Source: Nematostella vectensis
Lineage: Eukaryota > Cnidaria > Anthozoa > Actiniaria > Edwardsiidae
Direction: 5' to 3'
Assembly (NCBI RefSeq): GCF_932526225.1
Contig: NC_064048.1
Span: forward strand, 1,541,340-1,605,339
Length of the DNA: 64,000 nt
The notes beneath the pieces are model-generated. The model searched no databases and had not been told where the DNA came from. It saw only the letters and a program-made list of their open reading frames with translations. Made by a program: the position numbers and the translations under genes. Positions 24,035 to 36,800 of this stretch are shown here, in pieces; the first letter of the stretch is position 1; each line of letters starts with the position of its first letter.

Positions 24035-27000
24035 TTATACTGACTTTTGCCAAATGTTTCCACTTATCCAGTGACCATTTGCAATACCGATTATGGAATC
24101 AAAGACCACAGTGTTTCTTGCTTGCCTGGAAAAGCTTTCTCTTACAAATCTATTGGGATGTTGTTGTTTCTCCACATAGAAATACACCTCAACTGCCTTG
24201 TTAGACAAATCAACACTTGACACTCTTCCGTACCAAATATCCCCTTGCTTTTCGCCTTGAATGAACAACATGTCATCTTTTTCTGGATACACAGGGACCA
24301 AGAGCCTTGGAACATCTTTTAACTGTCTATCATAATCCACAACAGTTTGAAGGTTTGTCTGAGCATGCTTGTACAACATCACCTTTCTCTGTACACTTTG
24401 ATGTGAAAAGATGACTGAATTATCATTGGGTTGTAATTTGACTTTAGGAAAGCCACTCCATACATTAACATCAATTTCTCCTTCAGAGGATTTGTTAAAA
24501 GGCTTTATAAAACCTTCAATCAATACACTGTGATTATTGTCTAGTCCATATCTTATCAACAAGAACCGCTTTATCTGGACAATACATTCACCATCCTCCA
24601 ACGAAGCAATAATATTGTCATTACTTGATAAGACCAAGCCATTAAATCCAACATTACTTAAAAAACATTTCCCTGAAGTAGATGCAATTCTAGATGCCGA
24701 TTGAACAGACTGTGGGAGTGATAAAATGGAATTGATTCTAGAACATTCATTGTCTGTTAACTCAATTACTTGCAATTGAGGTTTTCTTGAGCCTATTAGC
24801 AATCCTTCACATTTACTGGCTGTACAGATTTTCCTAGCCTCATCCTCAGACTTGACAATGCCCTGATTAAAAAAAATGTAAATTTTTATGTACTAACCAT
24901 TAAACAGATTACATGTATAGAGCCTTTTGATAAATCCCAAAGTGCTGTGGTTTTTGCACTTGATGCCAAATTTATTCTTTTAAATTTTATTTACATTGTA
25001 AAAACTTCAAAAGAATATAATTTGACATAAAATGTGATAAACAAAGCATTCTGGTATTTATAAGACTATAAACAGCTCTAGATGTTAATCAATCAATATG
25101 CAAATAAATGAATGATTATATATATTCAGTCCATATTTGTTTACTTTTATTATTACTTCAAATAATGGAATGTCCTGCGACTAAAAAGATTTACATTGAT
25201 GACACAGTACATACCTCAATCTTATCATCCTTTTCTTCAATGGGGAGATCACCATGTGCTTGTTCCAAACTTTTCAAGCTTTCTCTTCTACATTCTGCTT
25301 TAGCAAATGTCATTTCTAATCCTTTACAGTTGTGGGAGCGCCCTACATATTTCTTTACAGCTCTTTCAAACACAGCGCACCAATAGTTGTCTGATGCTGC
25401 AAAGTTTATCAGGTCTTCATGTGCATGTGTCAAATTGTGTACCGATATTGTGCACATTTCAAGTCCTTGTGTCTCCTCAATTCTTATTATCAGTGTTTGT
25501 GCAAGTCTCTCATGTAGCTGTATCATGCTATCCGTCCAGCCATTCCTCCCACTATAGAAGTGCAGTTCAGTTAGGTAGGAAACTAAACTTATGATTTCAA
25601 GTTCTTTAGGGTCTGGAATCTTATCCTCTACAATGCATCCTAGCATTGGAAAGAAAAATTTCTGAAAAGATTCTGCTTTCCAGTGTCCAAGGCCTTTGTG
25701 TTTTTGCCAATTGAAGTAGGAATACGTCCTTGTTTAAATTCTGTGTTCCAAGGAAATTGTGCAATTTGCTCATCTACATATACAGCATCTAATAACTCTA
25801 GCTGTAACAGTCTTGAAAGTTGGTTTTTGCATATATTCAAAGGCAGAGTATGGAAAATGTCATAAACCATGTGGTATAAACAGTCAAACTTATAGAGGGG
25901 ATACAAATATTGATGAAATATTGGAGTTCCAGTAAATCCTTCCTGTGATGATAGTTTCTTTCGTACACTTACTCGGTTTTCATTGTCTAGATCATAAAAG
26001 GTACTCTCCTCTGCTGTCACATCTCTCTTCTCCCATGGATGCCGAGCATGAAAATTATTATCACCATAATAATAGTGAGTTGATTGAAGACTTTGCTGTC
26101 CTACCATCTTACATCTCCTACAAGCACATTTCCCCTGGTTCAAGTACTTTCCAAACTCACATTGTCCTGGGTGATCTGCAGCCCAGCACAGTAACATAAC
26201 ACGCACTGTTTCAATTTCATGTGCTTCATAATCAGGAACAGTAATAGCATTTGAAGGATAAGGAACTTCAAAGCCATGTATGAAGCCATCACAGAGGTCA
26301 TTAATGAGTGGCTGTATAAATGGATCATAAGCCTCTGGTACACCTTTTGGCACAGTTGTACACGGTACAAAACCAATAACATATACTTCATCAATATGTG
26401 ATCTATCTGTCTTGAACATATTTAATATGGAAACTTCAAGAGAACCACAACTTCTGCCACTTGTACTGAATGGCTGCCAGCCATCCCAGTGTCCGATTAA
26501 TGCCAGATTCAAAGGAGAACCCCTTGCTACTTCAGCTTTATGTGAAAATTTATTAAAACATTCTGGACATTCGAGCAATGACAAACCATCAATATCTTTT
26601 GGAGATGAATTGATTAAGTCTGATGAAATAACAGTGAGACACTCCCCGCACCTTGTTGGGACAGTCCACAATTGATCTGGGTCCCAAAACCACTGCACCT
26701 CTAACCATCTTTCCCCATCCCAAACCTCTTTTTTTAAGGGCCAACTTGTGTTTCTCTTTAACCAGTGTTCTCGTTCTTGCCAATGTGATAGCATTTTCCT
26801 ACACATATTTAGATTCCGAAACCAGTTCTTTAGCTTTTCATGTAAACCAAGATAGTAATACTTTATATATCCACATTTTCCACAGTTGGGGCATAACTCA
26901 TTTTTACTCTCCATAATACCCCACTTACGGGAATACAGGTACTTTTTAGTTGTCTTACCATTTCTTGTGAAAGACTTCTCTGCTCGACAAATGCAAATAT

Positions 27001-27562
27001 AATATTCCTTTGGGTCTGTGAATCCCTCTTCTTTCAAAAGCGACTGTACTTCTGACCAAGATTTTGGCCATAGAGAAGCCAAAATATCCTCATCAATTTC
27101 TGGATCAAGGTTGGTAAATAACATTGTCCTCCCATAACTCAAAATATCCTCGAATGTTTTTATTGAACACCCACTATTATCCACAATAGTCATAGCTTGC
27201 AGAACAGCCTTTACAACAAGTCTTTTGTAAGGGTTGCCTTGATTGAAGTCATCTTCCATGTCATTTCTATTTTCATTGTCATGATTCATACATACATCTT
27301 GGACAACATTTATTTCGCAATCGATATTTTCTGAAGTTTCCATCGTGACATCAGATGTTTCATGTTCTTCAAACGTATTTTGTCCAAAAGCTTCGTCCTC
27401 TTTCGAGTTGTGAAATGAAGATGATATACGAGCTTCGTTCCAGTGCCGTAGTTCTGTTTTCCTTGTAACAGCTCTTCCTTTACAGCGATAGCACCTACAA
27501 TGAACATGTCTATAAGATAATTCAGTACAGCTGCATGTGGATACTTCTTTTCTTGACCACAT
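24035..27562 (-). pseudogene. CACTA/EnSpm-like transposase, outer copy (frameshifted)
   Basis: Exon 1 is 27562-25215 and exon 2 is 24862-24035 (828 bp), joined in phase 0 across GTATGT...CAG. The start MWSRKEVSTCSCTE was chosen because it aligns with the inner copy. Landmarks are a Cys/His N-terminus (YRHVHCRCYRCKGRA), LIGHWDGWQPFSTSGRSCGS with the probable first catalytic Asp, DHPGQCEFGKYLNQGKCACR, YDIFHT with a second Asp and HEDLINFAASDNYW with a candidate Glu. A one-base shift near 25697-25705 moves the frame between IGKNTK and GHWKAES, so the exon length is not a multiple of three. Exon 2 encodes a domain with IQGEKQGDIWYGRVSSVDLS, reminiscent of a Tudor/BAH-type barrel (inference). Confidence 0.8.
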
Positions 27563-27835
27563 TTCGACGTTGAATCCACCATATATTCCTCTTGTAGCTC
27601 TTTGCACGCATCCGCCATCTTTGTTTACCACAGGAAGCCCAAATTCAGCACTTGTTAGCCAATAGTGAAAAAGCTTATACCAACAACTAAAACGGCGGGA
27701 AAAAACTACCAATCAATGCCGCTGTTAGAAAAATTGAAGGAAAGGCGGGCAAAATTGACCAATGAGATAGCAAATAGACTCATGAACAGCGTAGCTTGCC
27801 CGGCCTTGCTGTATTTTCACTGCAAATATTCCAAG
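27563..27835. promoter_or_regulatory. Shared intergenic promoter of the outer element
   Basis: The 273 bp between the divergent transposase and accessory start codons must hold both promoters. It includes several copies of the inverted-CCAAT type motif (AACCAATCA/GACCAATGAG), but no clear TATA box was identified. Confidence 0.5.
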
Positions 27836-30800
27836 ATGGATGACTCGATTGTACAAGAAGGGCAGAGTGGTACGAGTCAGGTGAACGAAAACGCTCAAAT
27901 TCTTACGGACAAGAACGATTTGGAATCGAAAATTAAAGATCTATTCGGCGAGGAAGTTTTAAATGCTTTCAAACGTGAGTATGCATGCACTGCTTTCACA
28001 AAAATACTGAACTAAATTTGAAACCCCACTCAACAGAGCAACTTTTTCTTTCTTGAACTAGGTGAACAAGTTGTCAATGAGATGGCTATTTCAGACCTCT
28101 TGGAAAGGAAAGCGGATGCCACAATCTTTCAAAGACTTTCCTTGTGTTACGGTAAAGCGGTCATTTTCAAGAAGGAGTTTAGTTTTCTCAAAAGACAAAA
28201 GGCATCTTTTGGCGCCAAAACGTCCCCTTCTCCTCCGCCAAAACCGACTATGGCCGACTTACAACAGCTGAATCCAGAAATGAAGCACTTATATCTTACA
28301 AAGTAAGCTATTTAACTTATTTTGTGTTACAAATATTTTGTTTGTTTGTCAGCAAATATTCAACTACAATGGATTAATCAGATGACATGGTCATCTTGTC
28401 TTGAGGACCTCGAGGTATTAAAAATGGCTGCCTTGTTATGTGAGCGAATCCATTTCCATCGAGGTTGTTTCAGCTACTAATGCATTTGAATCATTCATAA
28501 TATATTCTAAGGTTGCCAATTTATGTTTTAACAAAGATATTTGAGTAAGTTTTCTTTTGGTAAACTTGTTTTATTAAAATGTAAGATCAGAACATTTGGA
28601 TTCTTAGAATAGGTTAAAAACACTCCCCCTGTCACAGGAAAAAATTCAGATTTTCCAAATTTGGAAATTTGGGAAAATTTTGGAAATTATTCCAATTTTG
28701 GGATCTGATTGGGAAATTCAGGACCCAATATTGGGAAAATATTGAGAGACGCAACCAGGAAAAAAATAAATTATCAGTTTATTCCCAATCTTGGGAATAA
28801 ATCCCAACAAAATCCAAGATTGGGATTGTATTGGGAAATATTTCACAAAAAAATCCCAAAATTGCATGCAACAGTTCTTAAGAATCCAATACGAAACTAC
28901 ACTTGGGAAATAACTGGAAAATTTTAACAAGAAAATCCCAAAATTGCATACAATAGTTCTTAAAAACCCAATAGAAAACCAAACTTGGGAAATAATTGAA
29001 AAATGTGAACCAAGAAAATCCCAAAATTGCATGCAACAGTTCTTCAGAATCCAATAGGAAACCATACTTGGGAAATAACTGGTAAATTTTAACAAGAAAA
29101 TCCCAAAATTGCATGCAACAGTTCTTAAGAATCCAATAGGAAACCATACTTGGGAAATAATTGGAAAATTTTAACAAGAAAATCCCAAAATTGCATGCAA
29201 CAGTTCTTAAGAATCCAATAGGAAACCATACTTGGGAAATAATTGGAAAGTTTTAACAAGAAAATCCCAAAATTGCATGCAACAGTTCTTAAGTAAAAAC
29301 CCAATAGAAAACCATACTTGGGAAATAATTGAAAAAGAATAAGCACGACCCTTGAATAAGCTCCCCTTCTGAGACTCCAAAAAATTAATACCATAAGGGC
29401 AGCGCCCCGGCACTTTAGTCAATCAATTATGGTAAAGTTAAATTGTTGTTGTAATAATCCATTTCACAGTTCCGTATCATGAATTAAACCTGAGATAAAA
29501 GTTTTCCTTGCATGCTTAGGGATAGGAAATGTGTTAGCAATTACAAAAGGACCGTTTTCTATTTCAAAAGAATTGAGTTTTTTATCTGTGCCAGGGCAAT
29601 CTTAGCCTCAACAAAATAAAGACGAAAAGTGAAAATAGACAGATTAGTATTTTGATAATTATATTGATTGTATTACTGTACATTAGTGTTACTAACACTT
29701 AGATATTTTCATATGCACAGAGAGGAAAGAGCCACTTATGGATCTGCACTGGTTTGGTTCTATAGTACATTCTACACTGCAATGTAATTAATATAACCTG
29801 TGTGCAGATTTTGACAGGAAAGATTGGTGTTACTTTACATGTATATCTATATGTGGCAGGCTATACTAGGCTATTATAGTACAATGTAATAAGTCCATAT
29901 GATGGCATAATAAAGTGTGTGCAATGTAAGAAAACAAATATTCTCTCAATTTCTTTGTTAGAAATTTACACTGCCTTTCTCCAATGTGACGGACTGGGCC
30001 AGAATCCATCTGCAATTCCCAACAATGAGTTCCAGGGAACAACATTTTTTGCAGCGTGTCCAATCGTCTCACGGATAAAAGTGTTTGGCATTCTAGGGCT
30101 CTCTACAAAGAAATACACGTCGACAGTTCTGCGTGCATAGTCAACATTGCGGGCATATCCATACCATACGTCACCAACTTCTGCACCTTGCACCAGCAAC
30201 ATATCTCCTTGCTCTGGATAAATGGGCACAATAATGTCAAATGGAAGTTTCTCCTGGTGCCTCTGGTATTCAACTACAGTTGAAACAGAATTTGATGTAT
30301 CATCACTTGAGCTATAGATAATAACTTTTCTTAAAATATTGTCAGCAGTACAGAAATGGGGTACTCTCTCTGGATTGCTTTCTACATAAGTAAATCCACT
30401 CCAAAAGTGTTTTACTGTCTGGCCATTGTCTGTGTAAACATTGCAAAAGAGGTATCCCTTTGCAAGCAGTTTGTAAGACTCTGTGTTGTCTTTCACAGAC
30501 AGAAATTTATCTAGTTTCATCACTATTTCATTTTGTTCAAGCATTACAACCACTGACTCTCCAGAAGAACAAACTGTCTCTTCATAGCCTTTGTCTGGGA
30601 GGAAACATTTCTTTGATGAGAAAGAAAACTGTGGATTTTTTTGGAGAGGAACATTTAAAGTATGTGCTACTTTTATCCTTTCATCCCTTTCCAGCAGGGT
30701 CATGTTATCCATAGCTCCAAGAAGAAATGACTGAGATGGTACATCATTTCTGAAAACAGCCATCCTTGCTGTCTCAATAGAGCTTGCAATACCCTGAAAA

Positions 30801-33800
30801 ATAAAAACAAGTAAGAATGACAGTAAAAGTGATGTTGACATTTTTTTTAGTTAAAGGTGCCTGTCTTCAATGTCTTACAAACTACCATAACACGTTGAAT
30901 ATATTATCTATCCTAAAGTTGAATGAAAAAAACTCTTGTCGGCTTGCACCGGAAGTAAAATATGTTCTCTTCGAAGCAACGTGTGCCCTAGCATAGCAAC
31001 AAGTTGTCATGGAGATGGAATGAGTCAAGGTTAAAGGGTTACAATTGTATCTGGGTCTGCAATCATATAATAAACCTACAGGTACAGTATTCGAGCCTTA
31101 TTCTCACCCAACCTCTCCCCTTGGCTTTCTTGCGACTCAGAATGGCGGTTCTGGGGACGAGTTTGATTCTCGCCAAGCTGCCATGTTACCTATTGGAATC
31201 TATGTTAGAATGATACTAGTGGCGAGTATGGCTCCATAGACATGCATTCATTCATCCATTCATTCAATCATTCATTCATTACTTCATTCGTTCATTCATT
31301 CAAGGCCGTGGATACATAAAAGCAGTGAAAAGATAGTGTTTGCCTGATTTACATTTTGCTGATGTCACTTAATTTGCATAAAAGTTGAAAAGCTTGCATC
31401 TCTTTTTATATTCTGTAATTTCGTCCTAGCTTTTATACAACAGCTGCATTCTGAACTATACATAAGCCATAATATGTATTTCTTTCATTCAACTTACCAC
31501 TTTCATGTTTATCTTTCCTTGCTCTCCTATTTCTTGAGTTGAGTATGGTTTGAGGAATTCCCTCCTTGACTCTGCCAATGCAAATGTCTTTTCAACTCCC
31601 CTACAATTGCTAGCAGTCTTTGTGTAACCCTTTACGGCTCTTTCGAACACTGCACACCAATAATTGTCAGTAGCCGAGAATCTGATGATGTCTTCATGGA
31701 TGTGAAGAAGATTATGTACAGAAATTGAACACATTTCCAGGCCTTGAGTTTCTTCTATGAGTATATTTAAGCGCCATGCCAACCGGTGGTGCGCTCCAAT
31801 CATACTATTTGTCCAGCCATACCGTCCACTATTAAAATGCAATTCTGTTAATCTTGATATCAAATGTTGTATTTCCTGCTCTTTTGGTGATTCCAACTTG
31901 CTATCAAGAACACAATCTGCCATTGGAAATGAAAACTTTTGTAGGCCCTCAGCTTTCCACTGTCCCAAAGATCCATTATAACTTTGGATTGACTTGGGAA
32001 GTCGGCCACATTTGAGCTCTCTTGGCCATGGAAAGTTCTTTATTTCTCGGTCAAGGGATTTCTTATCCACTAACTCATGATCCAGGATCCTCTCTGCTTG
32101 ACTTTTCACAACATTAAGACACACAGTATGAAACACATCAAATGTTAAATCTTTGAGAATGTCAAAATTGTAAAGAGGATATAAATATTTATGGAGAAGG
32201 CTTATCCCTGTGACACCTTTCTCAGAAGACATTCTTTTTCGAACACTGATCCTTGACTCTGCCTCAACATCATAAAGGTCTGTTAGCATGAGAGAAATGT
32301 CACGACTTTCCCACTTATGTCTGTAATGAATTCGGTTATCTCCATAGTACATATGGTTATTTGACTCATTCATTGGCAAATGTTGCCCAACAAGCTTGCA
32401 CCTGCGGCAAGGACATTTACCTTGGTTTAATAGCTTCCCCACCTCACACTGCCCTGGATGATCCCCAGACCAACAGAGCAACAAAACACGCACTCTTTTC
32501 ATGTTAGGCTCTTGTGGTAACCTGACTTCAAAGCCATTGATAAAACCTTCACAAATGTCTTCCATGAGTGGTTGCAAAAATGGATCATATGTTTCTTGTA
32601 GTTTTGGAGTAGAAGACAATGGGACAAATCCAACTACGTAAACTTCACTGGTGTGACTTCTATCTGCCTTCTTCATATTTGCAATTGAGACCTCCAAAGA
32701 TCCACAACTTCGTGTGCTGGAACTGAAGGCTTGCCACCCATCCCAATTACCAATGAGAGCAATGTTTATTGGAGAACCATTAGTTGTCTTGAGAGAGTGT
32801 TCAAAAGATTCCAGACATTCTGGGCATTCCACAAGCTTTTTACCAGCTGTAACAGCATCCTGTGATTCAATCAAATGCTTTGCTGGTATGGGAATACCAC
32901 AATGCTCACAACGGCATGGGATGACCCAGGTCTTATTAGGATCCCAAAACCATTGCAACTCATTCCAGCGCTCACCATCCCACATTTCCTTTTTGATTGG
33001 CCATGATTGTTCCACTCCGAGCCAGTGTTCACGTTCATTCCAGTGAGATAGCATTTTGTTGCACATGTTTTCATCACGAAACCAGTTTTTAACTTTGTTT
33101 TGAAGGCCAAGATAATAGTATGCTATAACACCTTTATTTCCACAGTTAGAGCAGACTTCATCTTTGCTGGTCATTAAACTATATTTGCCAGTGTACTTTA
33201 TTCTAGTGTCTGAATTGATTGGCCTAGTTTTATAACAAAAGCAAATAAAATATTCTCGAGCATCTTGATAACCCTCCTCTTTTAAAAGAGCTTGCACATC
33301 ACTCCACGACTTAGGCCACAAAGTAGTCAAAATGTCTCTATCAAAAAAGACCTGTTCAGAGGATGAATCCAACAATAATCGTTTGCCAAATTCCAAAATA
33401 TCTTCAAATGTTTTGATTGACATTCCGCTTTCTTTCTGTATTTTTAGTGCATTCAAAACGGCATCGACAACAAGCCTCTTTAGGGGATTATAATGGCGGG
33501 AATTCGCATCATGATTAGTATTATCATTATCATTATCAGCATTCAAATCTTGGTCATCTGTATCTGTTTCATCTGTATCAGGTGTATCTGGATTGGGTAA
33601 TAAATTATCTTCAATTGTAAAATTATCAGCTTCTATTTCACTATCGCTGTCCTCAACTTCAAAGACAAAAGACTCAGAATCTTGGGCGGCTGATGTCGAA
33701 CATTGGCGTTGGGATGATCTCGATGCAGCTCTATTTGCTTCTTTCCAGTGTCTTATTTCAGTTTTTCGATCAGTTGCACGACCATTGCAGGTAGCACAAG

Positions 33801-36800
33801 GGCAGTGAACATGGCGGTATTTTTTCTCAGTGCAGTTGCAGCAAGACACATCACTTCTTTTCCACATTTTTAACTAGAAAACATTCAACCCGCCGGAAAC
33901 TACAAACCCGCCATTTTTTTCTTTTGAAAGCGAAACCGCAGACCAGTAGAACAGCTAAAAAATCAAGTACACAGCCAACCCATATTAGGCTGATATTTTA
34001 GTCACGTGATTTAAGTTTGACCAATGAACAACATCGTAGAAAAAAGCGGGAAAAACAGCCAATCAGATCACCGAAGAGCAGAATAAAAATGCCAGCAACA
34101 CATACTTCGCTCTCCTTCGGATTTTCGCGCTCAGATCGACAGGGCAGACTCGTACCCAGTCGCTTCTAAGGGAAAACTTTTGTAGGCCCTCAGCTTTCCA
34201 CTGTCCCAAAGATCCATTATAATTATTCAGTGTTTGCAGTTTGTGCCGTTGAAATGAGTCGAGAGCAACAAGAACAGCCAGATATTGTGGATCCATCACC
34301 AGCTCCCTCAGAAGAAGATGTTATTTCAAAAGTGACAGAGCACTTTGGCGATGCAATTGCACAGCGATTTAAAGGTATGAAGTCTTTCATTGAATCAGTG
34401 AAAGCTAAAAGGGGAAGTTTCTCTCAAGTCAGCAGAGTAGGGTAAATTTGGCGCGCACATTTTCGCTTTTGCAATGCCGAATGGATCTCAAAGCGTTTTC
34501 GAAATGAAATCGCAAAGCAACAGAACAATTCTTTCATAAAGGACGTCTGACTTACCTTTGGCCATCATCTTTAATTTAAGTGTACTTTCTAAAGTAAGAA
34601 AATGAGGTTGGAATTTCAAATTTCAACTCGGCAAAGAAAGTGAAGAAACATGGCGGCCTAAAAGAACTTGCCAAAAACTGCCGCGTGGATAGTAAACATA
34701 TTATAGCTATTGTTTCTGGCCACAGAAAGGTAATTTGTTCTTTGGGATTCCAAATTGCCGCACAATTACAACGCTTGCTCTAAATATTTTTTTTTTGCTT
34801 TCTTTGTTTTTCGACTTTGCAAAAGTAGCCTCTGCACGAAATTTCTCATTCTCACATGTGCAAGAAAATGGCGCGAGGAACCCGTCGACATAGGCCTTCA
34901 CAAAATCGCATCGAGAAAGCATGGCTTTTAACTGGAAATGTGGTATTTCTGTGTAGAGGTTAATTTTATAATGCTGAACAACAAAAATATAAATAAGTCA
35001 GAGAGATAAAACGCAGCTTTGGTTCGCAGAGAAATTGAAACGACAAAACAACAGAATAGATCAATAAAACTGTTTTCAAATGTATCTTTTGCATGCAAAT
35101 ATTGAATCCATTCTTCTTCTGTTTGGCTGCAGATGATATTACATGCCCAGAAGCAATAGTAGACTTGCTATCTAAAGATGCTGATGCGCCAATTTACTCA
35201 AAGGTTGGCTTAACCTATGGAAAGGCCCTAAAATTCAAAAGGATTTTTGAGGAGTCGTTCCAATTGCCAAAGAAATCTTCATCAGCCTTGCCCAAGTGCA
35301 AACCAACAATGGCAGAGTTGTCAACATACGATCCTGAAATACAAAGACTGTACCTGTCTAAGTGAGTGTGTTTTGATATTGGATATAGATGAATGTCCTT
35401 TGAAGTAAATTGATTTATACATTTTTTCAAAATGCTGATGTTCAATTCATATTGTGGCGCATTTATTTTACATTATTTTATCATGCAACACCTTTTTCTG
35501 GCATTGTTTAGTAAACTTCATTTATGCAACACATTTAGCCTTATTAATTTGATTGATGTTTAGGCGCAAGAAGATTGGCGCACTTGCCATGGAAAAGTGG
35601 GGTGGGCAACTCCCGAAGTTCAACACTCCCATGATGAGAACACAACTGGAAAAGTTTGCTAAAGAAATTGAAGACCAGTGTTCTGTGCCTGAAATAAATT
35701 TCACAGTGGATGGCATTATGCAACACACTAAGGATTTTTTCAGTGAACAGCGGCGTGAAAGAAAAGTAAGTATGGTGCAAATGTATTAATAATAATAATA
35801 ATCTTTATTATCAAAGGATAAAAATACATCTCCTATGTTACAAATAATGCTGAAAAATTAAAAACTAGCTACTAAGTTACATAAGATATTTGAAAGCAAT
35901 TCTGTTGATATAAGTGTTCTTAAAGCGTTCAGTTTTTACATTTGGTGTAATATAGCGCGTACCACGAAGATTGTATTTGGTTTCTTTAATAGCGGGTAAG
36001 TAGCAACGTAAAGGGTGGTTCGGAATGGCTGCAGCTTTTTCATACAGCTTACAGTCTTGCTTGGCGAGTATTTTTCTATGCTAACAGGTGTTGATACGAA
36101 CCGACGTTTATGACACCTATCTAAGAATGTCTGAATAGTCGTTAGATCTGAGTCGCAGGCCCCGTAAACGGATAAGCCGTAAGTGATACATGGCAACACC
36201 AGAGAGAAGAATAAATGGTCTATTTCTAGTTGACTATACTGTTCTTTCCTAAGGGTCCTAAGAATATGGAGACATTTGTTGGCTTTAATTAATTTGCTTT
36301 TGACGTGCAAGCTGAACTTTAGGTTGCTTTGAATGGTAAGACCTAATAAAAGCACGTCACTGCACTGAGGAATGTTGTGAACTGCATGATAATCAGAATT
36401 ATTATTTTTCTTTCTGACTTTCTTGCCAGTTTATGGATAAACCTTGCTATTTAAAAGGAATCCTTTTGGTTCTGATTTTTTGGAAAGGTATGAATATGAG
36501 TGATTTTATTTTCTCCAGAGAACAAGCCCTCCAGATTCCTGGTCTCCTAGAACACCAAGTTCTTCTAGGGTATGTACACTGTTCAACATGCTTCATAGTT
36601 TGATAATTATTATTATTTTTTATTTGATTATTTATTTACTACTTTGTCTACTGTGAAGAACTAAAATACAATACAGTACCTAAATTGTGATGGTTATCTT
36701 TGAAGCAACTTGCAATTAAATTTGTTTTTGTGTTCTTCAAGGCTGGCTCTTCAGATGAGGAATTCTCACTACAATGCTCACAAGCAAAGCTACCTAAAAT

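Noticed and set aside
28718..29422. Minus-strand frames with repeated FQLFPKYGFLLDS-type peptides
   Set aside because: Translation of the inner element's 81-bp subterminal array.
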